From contig NZ_CABVQK010000003.1 of the NCBI RefSeq assembly GCF_902499335.1, positions 62,001 through 126,000 of the forward strand: a stretch of DNA of 64,000 nucleotides, written 5' to 3'. The translations under genes and the position numbers were made by a program. Under the pieces are notes generated by a model that was given only the letters and a program-made list of their open reading frames with translations, was not told the DNA's origin and ran no database searches. This DNA is from Burkholderia lata (GTDB taxonomy: Bacteria; Pseudomonadota; Gammaproteobacteria; Burkholderiales; Burkholderiaceae). Each line of letters starts with the position of its first letter. Within the stretch, counting starts at the first letter, position 1. Shown in pieces: positions 16,376 through 25,421 of this stretch.

Positions 16376-17197
16376 ATGCAATCCACGGTCTATCGAATTC
16401 TGGTTGCTACGGCATTCGCTTGGCAACTGTCGATACCGGCTCACGCGGAAACGACTGTCAACGGAACACCGATCACAGACGCGGAAGTCAATGCTGTATT
16501 GCAAGCGTCGAAGCAAACGGATACGCCGCAAATCCGGCAAGCGATCAAGAATCAATTGATTGCGCGCGTGGTGATCCAGCAGGCGGCCGAGCGGGCGAGC
16601 TACGGCAACAAGCCGGAGGTTCAGGCTGCGGAACGCATGGCGAAGTCCAATGCCGAAGTGCAGCTGTATCTGAAGGACAACGTCAGGCCTGCGCCGGTGT
16701 CCGATACGCAGGTCAAGGCACGTTACGACGAGGTCGTCGGATTACTTGGCAAGGACGAGGTCAAGCCGCGCATCATCGTGACGCGGGACGCAGCGACAGC
16801 GGCAATTGTGCTGACACGGCTGAAGTCCGGACAGTCGTTCGAATCACTCGCGCAACAGTACAGCCAGGCACCGACTGGTGCTGCCGGTGGCGAGTTGCCG
16901 TGGATCAGTTTCAAAACGCCGCCCACTGAACAGGATACTCAAGGATTGCCGCTTGCTGTCGCACAGGCGATGGCCCGATTGCCGGCCGGCGGAGTGACGC
17001 CTGAAGCGATTCGGCTGGGGAGTGACGCGAATGGCCCGCGAGCGATCGTAAAGATCGATGCGAAGCGCCCGACTCGGGTGCCGTCATTCGACGCAGCGCA
17101 GGGGGAGATCCGGCAGCAGCTGCAAGCACTCGCGCTCCAGAAAGCGACTGCCGATTTCGTGGGCGGATTGGTGAAGGATGCGAAGATTGAACAGTAA
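16376..17197 (+). CDS. periplasmic PpiC/SurA-like peptidyl-prolyl isomerase
   Basis: A 273-residue exported protein. The signal peptide is cut near AHA-E (residue 24). A SurA-like helical segment precedes a parvulin-type domain around residues 125-235, with the family hallmark GQSFESLAQQYSQAP followed by GGELPWI. The usual RHILV start of a parvulin domain is replaced by PRIIVTRD, so catalytic activity may be weak and a chaperone role more likely. It would act on outer-membrane or surface proteins in the periplasm. It lies next to the large adhesin, a plausible client, but on the opposite strand. Confidence 0.85.
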   Translation: MQSTVYRILVATAFAWQLSIPAHAETTVNGTPITDAEVNAVLQASKQTDTPQIRQAIKNQLIARVVIQQAAERASYGNKPEVQAAERMAKSNAEVQLYLKDNVRPAPVSDTQVKARYDEVVGLLGKDEVKPRIIVTRDAATAAIVLTRLKSGQSFESLAQQYSQAPTGAAGGELPWISFKTPPTEQDTQGLPLAVAQAMARLPAGGVTPEAIRLGSDANGPRAIVKIDAKRPTRVPSFDAAQGEIRQQLQALALQKATADFVGGLVKDAKIEQ

Positions 17198-17236
17198 ATG
17201 CGGGATGCAGGCCACGCTCAAATTCGAAAGGCCGAT

Positions 17237-18121
17237 GTGGATCTGAATGCTGTCGAGATGTTCGTGAGCGTCGTGCAGGCGGGCAGCCTGTCGGCGGCAG
17301 CCACGCGTACCGGTATCCCGCTTCCCACGTTGAGCCGTCGAATCCGGGCGCTCGAAAGCGAACTGGCCGTGCAGTTGCTGGAACGATCGGTGCGCGGCAC
17401 GAGATTGACCGATGCCGGCGTGCGGCTCTACGAACTTGCCAGCCGCGGCATCGAAGCACTGGTCGAGGCACGGGAATCGGTGGTGGGTGCCCAGCACGAA
17501 TTGAAAGGGTTCTTGCGGCTGTCGTTGCCACCGACGTTCGAAATCTGGTGGGCGCTGCTGGACGAGTTTCAGGCGCGATACCCGGGCATTCGCCTGTTCG
17601 TTTACACGACCGAGCGCCGCGTCGATCTGATCCTCGACGGCATCGATGTCGTATTGCGGGTCGGTGCCATCGAACAGGAGTCGATGGTGGCACGCAAGAT
17701 CGCCACCTATCGGCATCGGCTTGTTGCGAGCCCCGCATTGCTGGAACGTCACGGCCGGCCGGTTACACCGGATGATTTGCACGGCCTGCCGTGTGCGACC
17801 TGGGGGCGCGGCGCGTACGCCCCGCCTGTCTGGCAACTTGGCGACACGAAGTTTCATCCGCGGCCGGTGCTGTCGACCAACGATTACTCGCATCTGCGCA
17901 ACTGCGTGCTCAATGGGCAGGTCGTGACTGAGCTCCCGCCTTTTCTGGCGGTGGACGATCTGCGTGCAGGTCGACTGATACCGGTGCTGGACGACTATCC
18001 GTTCCCTCCTGTTGATGTGAATTTGCTGTTTCCGTCGCATCGATATCCGTCATCGATCGTAAGGACCTATCTGGATTTTTGCCAGGCGTACTGGGACACG
18101 AAGCTAGGTAGCATCGCATAG
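17237..18121 (+). CDS. LysR family transcriptional regulator
   Basis: A LysR regulator of about 294 residues. The helix-turn-helix is plain (AGSLSAAATRTGIPLPTLSRRIRALE), and the effector domain begins near LKGFLRLSLPPTFE. The GTG at 17237 has AAAGG five bases upstream; an ATG at 17198, directly after the isomerase stop codon, is the alternative. The closeness to the PpiC-like gene suggests co-transcription. Its targets are unknown. Confidence 0.88.
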   Translation: MDLNAVEMFVSVVQAGSLSAAATRTGIPLPTLSRRIRALESELAVQLLERSVRGTRLTDAGVRLYELASRGIEALVEARESVVGAQHELKGFLRLSLPPTFEIWWALLDEFQARYPGIRLFVYTTERRVDLILDGIDVVLRVGAIEQESMVARKIATYRHRLVASPALLERHGRPVTPDDLHGLPCATWGRGAYAPPVWQLGDTKFHPRPVLSTNDYSHLRNCVLNGQVVTELPPFLAVDDLRAGRLIPVLDDYPFPPVDVNLLFPSHRYPSSIVRTYLDFCQAYWDTKLGSIA

Positions 18122-18217
18122 GGGGCACGTCGAAACCTCACGCTTTGAGGTATGGATGTCGCATCCCGTACCGTCGGTGAAGTGGGTATTCTGATGGGCG
18201 TTCATCCGGCCGGGTTC

Positions 18218-18239
18218 CCGGAAGGTCGGTGGCTTCCGG
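18218..18239. terminator. hairpin between convergent genes
   Basis: CCGGAAG (18218-18224) and CTTCCGG (18233-18239) form a seven-pair stem. Another dyad, ACCTCA-N5-TGAGGT, lies at 18135-18151. Both fall between the convergent LysR and ATP-grasp genes. Neither has a T-run, so termination is likely but not certain. Confidence 0.4.
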
Positions 18240-18292
18240 TTCCCGGATTCGGCCTGGACGAACCATCGATACAACCTGCTGAAGCTGCTCGG

Positions 18293-19561
18293 CTACGCCG
18301 GCACAACCGCCCGTTCATCCGCGAAGAAATCGGCCTCGATCTCGCGGATGCGCTGGCAATCCTCGAGCAAGCGTTCGAACGTCGGGCTGTAGAGGCCGAC
18401 GGTGCCGAGCGCCGTCTGCAGGTCGGTCGTCACGCGCAGCGTGTCGCCCACCTTCGCCCATTGCTTGAGCCCGACGAACGACGGCAGCGCCTGGATCGCC
18501 TGCCACGTGAAGTCCTGCCGGAGCACGCCGTTGCGCGACGACAGCAGCAGCACGTGCCCGCAATAGCCGCGAAAATCCGTCGGCGTGGTGGCGTCGCCGA
18601 ACAGCCGCTCCGGATGCAGCACGGCCTCGACGGCAGCCGACACATGATTCTCGCCGCTGACCGCGCTTGTCAGCCGCGGATCGAGGCTGCCGTGCAGCCG
18701 CGCGTTCAGCTCGACGATCGTCGGGCCCTCGGCCGTATCGAACAGCTCGAGATGGGTCGGCCCGAATCGCACGTCGAGCGCGTCGAGCACGGCGGCCGCG
18801 TAGTCGAGCAGCGGCGCGTAGCGCGGATCGGCGTGATTCAGCACCAGCATCTTGTCGAGCCGCGGCGCATGCGTGCGGTCGCGGTGCACTTCCCACAGGC
18901 TGACGACCCGATGGCGGCCTTCGAACGACACCGAATCGACGATGTATTCCTGCCCCTCCGAATAGCTCTGGATCACGATGTCGTCGTTCGGCTGGTTGTA
19001 CAGCGAACGGGTGGCCAGCACGTCGCGCGCGGCGGCCTCGACCTGGTCGAGCGTCCGGCAGATCTTCACGCCGGTCACGCCCGCGCTGCGCGCCGGCTTC
19101 ACCACGAGCGGCAGCTTGCCGTACGCGCGAGCCCATTCGAGCGCGTCGTCGACCGACGTACTGTGGAAGTGGGCCGGCGCGCGCAGGCCGGCCTGGCGGA
19201 TACGCTCGTTCATCGCATACTTGTCGCGCCGCGCGGCCGAGGTCGCGAGCGGATTGCGAGTGGGCACGTCGAGCCGCTCGGCCAGCGTGTCGGCCAGTTC
19301 CAGCGCCGCATCGAGGCCGTGCAGCACCGCGCCGATGCGCAGGTCGCTCAGTTGCGCAAGCGTCGCATCGATATCGCCGCGATGCTGGACCTGGCGGATA
19401 TAGTCGGACGGGACGAACTGGTTCCGGTAGATTTCCGGCAGGTCGGGGTCGCTGATCACGTGCGCGCAACGGATGCCGTAGGCGCGGAACGCGGGCGCCA
19501 GATAGGCGGCTGTCGACGCGCCGTCGACGATCAGGACGGTATCGATGAAACGATGCGGCAT
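18293..19561 (-). CDS. ATP-grasp domain ligase (amino acid ligase-like)
   Basis: A 422-residue ATP-grasp enzyme. It has an N-terminal Rossmann-like part (FIDTVLIVDGAST), the ATP-binding strand LPLVVKPARSAGVTGV near residue 150, the DIVIQSYSEGQEYIVDS segment and the metal-binding VELNARLHGS. Relatives such as BacD/RimK-like L-amino acid ligases join two amino acids using ATP. It lies 44 bases downstream of an MFS exporter on the same strand and near a 2-oxoglutarate oxygenase on the other. Ligase, exporter and hydroxylase together suggest synthesis of a dipeptide-like or modified amino acid product. Confidence 0.85.
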   Translation of the reverse strand: MPHRFIDTVLIVDGASTAAYLAPAFRAYGIRCAHVISDPDLPEIYRNQFVPSDYIRQVQHRGDIDATLAQLSDLRIGAVLHGLDAALELADTLAERLDVPTRNPLATSAARRDKYAMNERIRQAGLRAPAHFHSTSVDDALEWARAYGKLPLVVKPARSAGVTGVKICRTLDQVEAAARDVLATRSLYNQPNDDIVIQSYSEGQEYIVDSVSFEGRHRVVSLWEVHRDRTHAPRLDKMLVLNHADPRYAPLLDYAAAVLDALDVRFGPTHLELFDTAEGPTIVELNARLHGSLDPRLTSAVSGENHVSAAVEAVLHPERLFGDATTPTDFRGYCGHVLLLSSRNGVLRQDFTWQAIQALPSFVGLKQWAKVGDTLRVTTDLQTALGTVGLYSPTFERLLEDCQRIREIEADFFADERAVVPA

Positions 19562-19605
19562 GGATTCCTCGCTGGGCTATGGGATCGGTTGAAGGGGGGA
19601 GGCAC

Positions 19606-21039
19606 TCAGGCCCGCGGGCCGGTATCGGGCGCATCGCCGGGCCAGCGCGCGGCCAGCACGATGCAGAGGGCGACGAGCGCGGCCGCGACGGCGAACCCGC
19701 GCGCCGCGCCGGCCACGATCGCCGCGCCCTGGCCCGCGACCAGCGCGCCGAGCGCCGCGACACCGACGGCTGCGCCCACCTGGCGAGCGGTATTGAGGAT
19801 CGCCGACGCGGTGGCCGAGCGGCCGGCCTCGACGCTGCCGAGCATCGTCGACGTCAGTGCGGGAATCGCGATGCCGCCGCCGATCGCCATCGCCGCGAGC
19901 CCCGGTGCCAATAGTGCATACGGCGTGTGCGCGCCGAGCGTCTGCCACAGCCACACGTAGCCCGCGAGCGACACGGCGAGGCCGACGATGACGGTCGCGC
20001 GGAATCCATGGCGGACGGCGAGACGCGCGCTCGCGATGTTGGCGAGCATGATGATCGTGAGCGGCGCGAGCGCGAGCCCCGACTCGGTCGCGGTGAAGCC
20101 GCGTGCGTTCTGGAAATAGAGGCTCAGCGAGAAGATCAGCCCGTAGAACGCGGCATTCGTGACCGCGCCGATCGCGAGCACGCCCGGCACGCGCGCGATC
20201 CGGAAGAATGCGAGCTGCAGCATCGGCGCGGCCACGCGCCGCTCGATCGCGACGAACAGCGCACCGAGCACGACCGACGCGGCCAGCGCGCCGGCCGCAT
20301 ACGGATCGCCAACCCCCTGCGCGCCGGCCCGGATGATCCCGCCCGTCAGCAGTGCGAGCACGAGCACCGCGACGATCTGGCCGGCCGGATCGAACAGCCG
20401 CGTGCGCGCGGCGGCCGAATCACGCACATGGCGCAACGTGAGCCACAGGCCGGCCGCGCAGATCGGCAGATTGATGAAGAAGATCGCGCGCCAGCCGAGC
20501 GAATCGATCAGCAGGCCGCCGAGCGTCGGCCCGGCCGCGCTGATCGCGCCGCCCGTCGCGCTCCACCACGCGACGGCCCGCACGCGTGCGGCGGCATCGT
20601 TTGCGCAAGCATGGGTGATGAGCGCGAGCGACGTGGGCAGGATCATCGCGGCGCCGACGCCCTGCGCGACACGCGCGGCGATCAGCGCGGCCAGCGACGG
20701 CGCGAGCGCGCAGCCGAGCGATGCCAGCAGGAACAGCGCGAGGCCGTACGCGAACAGGCGGCGGCTGCCGAAGCGGTCGGCCAGCGTGCCGGACGTCAGC
20801 AGCAGCGCGGCGAACGACAGCGTGTACGCATCGACGATCCATTGCAGCCCGTGGACGCTCGATCCGAATGAATGGCCGAGGCTCGGAATCGCGACGTTGA
20901 CCACGGTCACGTCGAGCTGGACGATCGCGAAGCCGAGGCTCGCGGCCGCGACGGTCGGGAAGATCGCGCGCAGCGACGTGCGGTGCGACGGCGCGCCGGC
21001 GGTCAGCGTGCGGTCGAGTGCCGGAGCGCGATCGCTCAT
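19606..21039 (-). CDS. MFS drug/metabolite exporter, DHA2 (14-TM) type
   Basis: A 477-residue inner-membrane exporter of the EmrB/QacA branch. Motif A-like GTLADRFGSRRLF follows the second membrane segment, LDVTVVNVAIPSL is the DHA2 D1 signature in helix one, and about 14 hydrophobic segments are present. The ATG at 21039 has GGAGGA five bases upstream; the frame runs further but without coding character. It probably exports the product of the neighbouring ATP-grasp ligase, giving self-protection or secretion. Confidence 0.92.
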   Translation of the reverse strand: MSDRAPALDRTLTAGAPSHRTSLRAIFPTVAAASLGFAIVQLDVTVVNVAIPSLGHSFGSSVHGLQWIVDAYTLSFAALLLTSGTLADRFGSRRLFAYGLALFLLASLGCALAPSLAALIAARVAQGVGAAMILPTSLALITHACANDAAARVRAVAWWSATGGAISAAGPTLGGLLIDSLGWRAIFFINLPICAAGLWLTLRHVRDSAAARTRLFDPAGQIVAVLVLALLTGGIIRAGAQGVGDPYAAGALAASVVLGALFVAIERRVAAPMLQLAFFRIARVPGVLAIGAVTNAAFYGLIFSLSLYFQNARGFTATESGLALAPLTIIMLANIASARLAVRHGFRATVIVGLAVSLAGYVWLWQTLGAHTPYALLAPGLAAMAIGGGIAIPALTSTMLGSVEAGRSATASAILNTARQVGAAVGVAALGALVAGQGAAIVAGAARGFAVAAALVALCIVLAARWPGDAPDTGPRA

Positions 21040-21474
21040 CGCATCCTCCGCGCCGCGTGGCGGGTGGGGCGGCACGCAGCCAACGGCGCGTCGTTTCCGG
21101 GCGAACTGCGCAGCAGGTGGAATCGGTTCATCTAACGGGGTTCCGTAGGGCGGAGGAAGGGCGCCGGCTGCCGATCGACGGCCGGCGCATCGTCGAATCC
21201 GACAGCAAACTAGCATCGACCCGTTAGCGAATACAAATAATAACCAGCGATTTTTTAACAACCATTCGTGTTAAGCGATGGTGCGAACGGCGCGGCCCGC
21301 CGCCGGCCGCGTTGCTGAACTTATATCTAAAATTTTTGTTTGCAATCGAATTAATATCATTTCTCAATGCAATGACGGTCTCCTAGTCTTGTCGAGCGCT
21401 GCGCCCCGAGGACGGCAACGCGCGGCGGTAGTGCCATACCGCTTATCGACCCCCGATCTTTATACGAGAGACCT
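21040..21474. other. divergent promoter region
   Basis: About 430 bases between the divergent MFS exporter and oxygenase genes. No gene is seen. The middle (about 21225-21380) is AT-rich and must hold both promoters. No operator palindrome of note was found, and no regulator gene lies next to it. Confidence 0.5.
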
Positions 21475-22593
21475 ATGACCTATCTCGCAGATGAACGCAT
21501 CGTTTTGACGGCAGCGGAGTCCAGTCACATCCGGAAGACGCTCGGCGCACTGGCCTATGATCCGGCCGGCGGCGCGGGCTACATCAGCGCGGTGCGCAAG
21601 CTTGCCTACAACGCGTTTCCCGACCGGGTCGTCGACGCGTTCGACCGCGCGAAGGCGCCAACCGCCGATGCGCACGGCTCGATCGAGATCGACAACCTGC
21701 CGATCGACGACGACGTGAAGGGCAGCCCGAGATTCGAGGAAACCGGCCGCTCGTTCAAGGCCGGCGTGCTGAGCGAGAACGTGCTGGTTGCCCTGAGCAC
21801 GCTGGCCGGCGAGCCGTATTCGATTGCGCACGAAGGCCGCGAGCTCGTGAACAACCTCACGCCGCACAAGGCGACCGCGCGCGACTATACGGGCCTCGGC
21901 TCGGAGGTCGAGCTCGATTTTCATATCGAGAATGCCGCGCAGGCGCACATGCCGGAAGGCGATACGTCGCCGTTCGCGTTGCTGCTGCTCGGCGTGCGCA
22001 GCGAAGCCGGCGGCGGCCCGTACACGCGGCTCGCCGATGCGCGCCGCGCGCTGCAGCTGCTGTCGCCGGAGGATATCGCGCAGCTCTACGGCGAGCACTA
22101 CATCATCCGCGTGCCGTACCGGTGGCGCGGCGCGGCGCCGACGCCGCGCGACAACACCGACCTGAGCGCCGTGCTGTCGGGGCCGCTCGATGCGCCGCGC
22201 GTGACGGTCGCGTTCTATCCGGACATGGTGCTGGCGGTCAATACGCGCGCGCAGGAGGCGCTGGCCAACCTGTATCGCGCGGTGCGCGAGGTGTCGTTCG
22301 GCGTGCAGGTGCAGCCGGGCAAACTGGTGCTGATCAACAACCATTTCACGCTGCATTCGCGCGACCGTTTCGATCCGCAATACGACGAGAACGATCGTGC
22401 ATTCCGCTGGGTGCAGCGCGTGTTCGTCGCGCGCAGCCTGTGGAACTTCCGCGCGTTCACGCCGCTGCAGGCGCGCGTGTTCGATCCGAAGGCGCTGTAT
22501 GCGGGCGAGTCACAAGCGGCGCGCCCGTCGCCGGTCGCACAGCCGGTGACGCAACGCGCGGCCGCGGCCGAACTCGAAGCGACGCCCGCCTGA
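21475..22593 (+). CDS. Fe(II)/2-oxoglutarate-dependent oxygenase, AsnO/VioC (clavaminate synthase-like) type
   Basis: A 372-residue non-haem iron oxygenase. The metal ligands can be placed as His150 and Glu152 (LDFHIENA, the H-x-E form used by amino acid hydroxylases) and His294 (INNHFTLHSRDRF). The 2-oxoglutarate-binding Arg is probably Arg308 in NDRAFRWVQR. The ...NAAQAHMPEGDTSPFALLLLGVRS stretch follows the pattern of AsnO and VioC. Such enzymes beta-hydroxylate free or carrier-bound amino acids. It faces the MFS and ATP-grasp genes and is followed by an amino-acid binding protein. The substrate is unknown. Confidence 0.82.
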   Translation: MTYLADERIVLTAAESSHIRKTLGALAYDPAGGAGYISAVRKLAYNAFPDRVVDAFDRAKAPTADAHGSIEIDNLPIDDDVKGSPRFEETGRSFKAGVLSENVLVALSTLAGEPYSIAHEGRELVNNLTPHKATARDYTGLGSEVELDFHIENAAQAHMPEGDTSPFALLLLGVRSEAGGGPYTRLADARRALQLLSPEDIAQLYGEHYIIRVPYRWRGAAPTPRDNTDLSAVLSGPLDAPRVTVAFYPDMVLAVNTRAQEALANLYRAVREVSFGVQVQPGKLVLINNHFTLHSRDRFDPQYDENDRAFRWVQRVFVARSLWNFRAFTPLQARVFDPKALYAGESQAARPSPVAQPVTQRAAAAELEATPA

Positions 22594-22690
22594 GCGGGCC
22601 GGGAACGCCAGGCGGAGACGGACGGTGAAAATCGTTCGCCCCGCCCGCGTTCGGCACATGTGTCATCGAACAGCAAGGAATCCACAAGAC

Positions 22691-23629
22691 ATGAGAAGAA
22701 CAGCATTTCCCGTTGTGCGCGTCGTCCGTGTGCTGGCCGCCGTCCTGATCGGCGGCAGCGTTGCCGCGCAGGCCGCGACGTTCGACCTGAGCCCCGAGCA
22801 GCCCGGCCGGCAGCGCGGCACCGTGAACCCGGCGGTCGAGCAGGCGTTGCCGGCCGGCTTCCGGTTTGCCGAGGCGAACACGCTGACGATCGGCATCGCG
22901 CCGAACCTGCCGCCGCTCAGCACCTATGCGACCGATGCGCGAACGGTGGTGGGCTTCGATCCCGATCTCGCGCAGCTTGTCGCGGACAGCATCGGCCGCA
23001 AGCTGAAGATCGTGCCGCTTTCGTGGGCCGACTGGCCGCTCGCGTTGCAGTCCGGCAAGGTCGACGCGGTGATCTCGAACGTGACCGTGACGGAGCAGCG
23101 CAAGGAGAAATTCGACTTCTCGACCTACCGGAAGGATCAGCTCGGCTTCTACGTGAAGAACGGCAGCCGGATTGCCGCGATCCGCGAGCCGAAGGACGTC
23201 GCCGGGCTGCGCGTCGTGACCGATTCGGGCACGAACCAGGAAAAGATCCTGCTCGAGTGGAACCGGCAGAACGTCGCGGGCGGCCTCGCGCCGGTCGAGA
23301 TCCAGTATTACGCGGACGCGGCGGAGCGCTGGGTCGCGCTGCAGTCGGGGCGCGTCGACACGATCTTCAGCGTGAATTCGATGCTCGCGTACCAGGCGTC
23401 GCTGCGCGGCGATGCGAAGCTGATCGGCACCGTGAGCGGCGGCTGGCCGCGCACCGCTGATATCGCGATCACGACGCGCAAGGGCAGCGGCCTCGCCGAT
23501 CCGCTGACGGTCGCGATCAATGCGCTGATCGCGAACGGCAGCTACCGGAAGGTGCTCGGCCGCTGGAGCCTCGACGCCGAGGCGATCGACCGGTCGCAGA
23601 CCAACCCGCCGGGGCTGCCGCGCACCTGA
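22691..23629 (+). CDS. amino-acid ABC transporter substrate-binding protein (SBP_bac_3)
   Basis: A 312-residue periplasmic binding protein with a signal peptide cut near AAQA (residue 28-29) and the family-3 fold: FDPDLAQLVADSIGRKLKIVPL, KVDAVISNVTVTEQRKEKFDFS, and GLRVVTDSGTNQEK. The ATG at 22691 was chosen over an in-frame ATG at 22625 because it gives a normal signal peptide. No permease or ATPase gene follows, so it must share a transporter or act as a sensor. Its place after the oxygenase suggests uptake of the precursor or product of that pathway. Confidence 0.85.
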   Translation: MRRTAFPVVRVVRVLAAVLIGGSVAAQAATFDLSPEQPGRQRGTVNPAVEQALPAGFRFAEANTLTIGIAPNLPPLSTYATDARTVVGFDPDLAQLVADSIGRKLKIVPLSWADWPLALQSGKVDAVISNVTVTEQRKEKFDFSTYRKDQLGFYVKNGSRIAAIREPKDVAGLRVVTDSGTNQEKILLEWNRQNVAGGLAPVEIQYYADAAERWVALQSGRVDTIFSVNSMLAYQASLRGDAKLIGTVSGGWPRTADIAITTRKGSGLADPLTVAINALIANGSYRKVLGRWSLDAEAIDRSQTNPPGLPRT

Positions 23630-23657
23630 TCCGCCCGCATGCCGGTCGCCGTGACGC

Positions 23658-24548
23658 TCAGGTGATCGGCCACTGCAGGATCACGATCCCGTCGTTGTAG
23701 TCGGTATCGGCGCCGTCCTCGGCACCGAACCAGCCGAGCCAGACCGTGTCGCCCGCGGACAACGGCGCGAGGCGCGCATCGGTCGCGGATTTCCTGCCGT
23801 TGGCGGACGCGTCGATCCGGATCTTGCCGCCCTTCGAGTTCAGCGTGAACAGCCTGACGTCATCCTCGCTGTTGCCCGCGAACGACGCGGCCGGTTCCGG
23901 CGCATCGTCGATGAAGAGTTTCAGGTCCTGCCGGTCGGCGGCATTCGCGTAGAAGATCGCCTTGAACACGGTATTCGGCGGCAGCGTGAAGTTGCCGTTG
24001 CGATCCGACGATGGCCTGAAACCGGGGTGCTTCGTGTCCGGCTGGCCAGCGGCGATCTGGATCGACGTTTCCCAGCGGAAATACCCGGATACGGTGCCGT
24101 CGCGGTCGAACACGGCGAAATCAGCCGTACACGTGGTGGCGCCCGTTGCCAGCACGTCGCTGCGCCAGTAGTGGTCCTTCATCGGCCGGCACGGCGGATG
24201 CAGCAGGTCGTCGGCATCCGGCACCGGCGTGGCCGCATCGCGCACTTCGAGTTCGATCGGCGCGACGATGCCCGCATCCTTCAACGCGAACCGGACGAAC
24301 AACACGCTTACCTCGGCGCGCAGTGCCAGCGCGGTTTCGCGCAGGTGCAGCTGGTCGCCCGGCATCAGGCCGGCAAAGAGGCGGCTGTCGTTGTGGCCGA
24401 GCTGAGCGGCATCGCCGGGGCTCACCACATAGAGGTGGCGGCCGTCGATCACGGTCGGCGCGCCGGGGTCCCGGCTCGCCTCGGGGTAGGTCGACAGCAG
24501 CGTGACGGCGTCGACGATCACCAGCACATCGCAACGAACACCAGGCAT
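23658..24548 (-). CDS. AidA/PixA domain fused to a LecB-type lectin domain
   Basis: A 296-residue two-domain protein. Residues 1-165 align by eye with the neighbouring AidA/PixA protein (DVLVIVDAVTLLSTYP, VIDGRHLYVVS, LHLRETALAL, HYWRSD, FRWE). Residues about 184-296 are a LecB/PA-IIL-type calcium lectin: FTLPPNTVFKAIFYANAA and EDGADTDYNDGIVILQWP. The calcium ligands Glu277, Asp281, Asp283, Asn285 and Asp286 keep the exact spacing of PA-IIL. The sugar-specificity triad after Asn202 is Ala-Ala-Asp, as I recall for mannose-binding BC2L-A. The C-terminal residue is Thr, whereas the family usually ends in a Gly whose carboxylate binds the partner's calcium. Confidence 0.85.
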   Translation of the reverse strand: MPGVRCDVLVIVDAVTLLSTYPEASRDPGAPTVIDGRHLYVVSPGDAAQLGHNDSRLFAGLMPGDQLHLRETALALRAEVSVLFVRFALKDAGIVAPIELEVRDAATPVPDADDLLHPPCRPMKDHYWRSDVLATGATTCTADFAVFDRDGTVSGYFRWETSIQIAAGQPDTKHPGFRPSSDRNGNFTLPPNTVFKAIFYANAADRQDLKLFIDDAPEPAASFAGNSEDDVRLFTLNSKGGKIRIDASANGRKSATDARLAPLSAGDTVWLGWFGAEDGADTDYNDGIVILQWPIT

Positions 24549-24613
24549 GAGCGCTTCCTCCGCAACAAGTGGATGACGCGGGCAGCCGCCGCGCGGCCGC
24601 CCGCCTGCCGCGA

Positions 24614-25117
24614 TCAGTTATGGATCGAGATGAACGGATCCCAGGAGAAGCAACCCTGGATCTGGCAGTTGCGATCGATGATCTGGAACTGGAAGTGGTA
24701 GGTCACGCGGCCGACCTTCAGACATTCCGACGACCAGTAGTAGTTTGCGACCTTCTGGCAGGTCGGCACCTCGGGCTTGCTGGTGTTCGGCACCGGAATC
24801 GACGCTTCCGCGACGCGCGGCGTCGGCGTCGAGATCAGTTCGTTGCCGACGTTGCCGATGAACTTGTAGAACACCACCTGGTTCTCGAAGCCCAGCGACA
24901 GGCTCGTTTCACGCCAGCGGATCAGGTCGCCGACCTGTGCCTTCAGGTCGAGTTCGCCACCGGCCTGCCCGGAGATCACGTTGTCCTGGTTGGTCACCAT
25001 ATAGACATAGCGCCAATCGATCAGCGTCGGCGCAGCCGGATTCTTGCTGGGATTCGGATATTTTTTGAGAATGGTTTCGGTATCGAAAGAGACGAGCACA
25101 TCGGTGACGCGTGACAT
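24614..25117 (-). CDS. aidA: AidA/PixA inclusion body family protein
   Basis: A 167-residue protein of the PixA/AidA family. Landmarks are VTDVLVSFDTETILKKYPNPSKNP, the TLIDWRYVYMVT segment, LIRWRETSLSLG and the ending NYYWSSECLK...FSWDPFI. In the B. cepacia complex AidA is a quorum-sensing (CepIR) controlled virulence factor toward nematodes; its biochemical role is not known. The start at 25117 has GGGAG four bases upstream. The lectin-fusion gene follows 65 bases downstream on the same strand. A cep-box-like half site lies 72 bases upstream. Confidence 0.85.
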   Translation of the reverse strand: MSRVTDVLVSFDTETILKKYPNPSKNPAAPTLIDWRYVYMVTNQDNVISGQAGGELDLKAQVGDLIRWRETSLSLGFENQVVFYKFIGNVGNELISTPTPRVAEASIPVPNTSKPEVPTCQKVANYYWSSECLKVGRVTYHFQFQIIDRNCQIQGCFSWDPFISIHN

Positions 25118-25421
25118 AGAAGCTCCCGTTTGAATGAATGGGACTTGTTGTTGCGCGAATTTCTTCGCGCGTCCGCCATCGCCTTGTCCTGTAAGGCTTT
25201 GTGCCTGTCTCGGCACGTGCAGGCGTGATGGCCGATGCAGGTTATCCCGTTCGATTAATTCTGGAAGCTGTAAAAGTAAACAGGGTATTTAATATTATTT
25301 CAGGTGGTAATTTTAAATTCGGAATCAATCGAATCGATGCGTTACATAAATATAACGACATTGAATCTGTTAAACGAATGGCGGACTATTTTCGGGAACA
25401 GCGAGGCGGGGGAGGGATCGC
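25118..25421. other. AT-rich upstream region of aidA
   Basis: Just over 300 bases without a gene, AT-rich between about 25250 and 25400. It separates the aidA operon from the GtrA gene, which ends on the right. It should contain the aidA promoter. Confidence 0.5.
25189..25204. promoter_or_regulatory. cep-box-like half site upstream of aidA
   Basis: CTGTAAGGCTTTGTGC matches the strong left half (CTGTAAG-N2-TT) of the B. cenocepacia cep box as I remember it, but the right half is poor. It lies 72 bases before the aidA start, a normal distance for LuxR-type activation. Confidence 0.3.
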
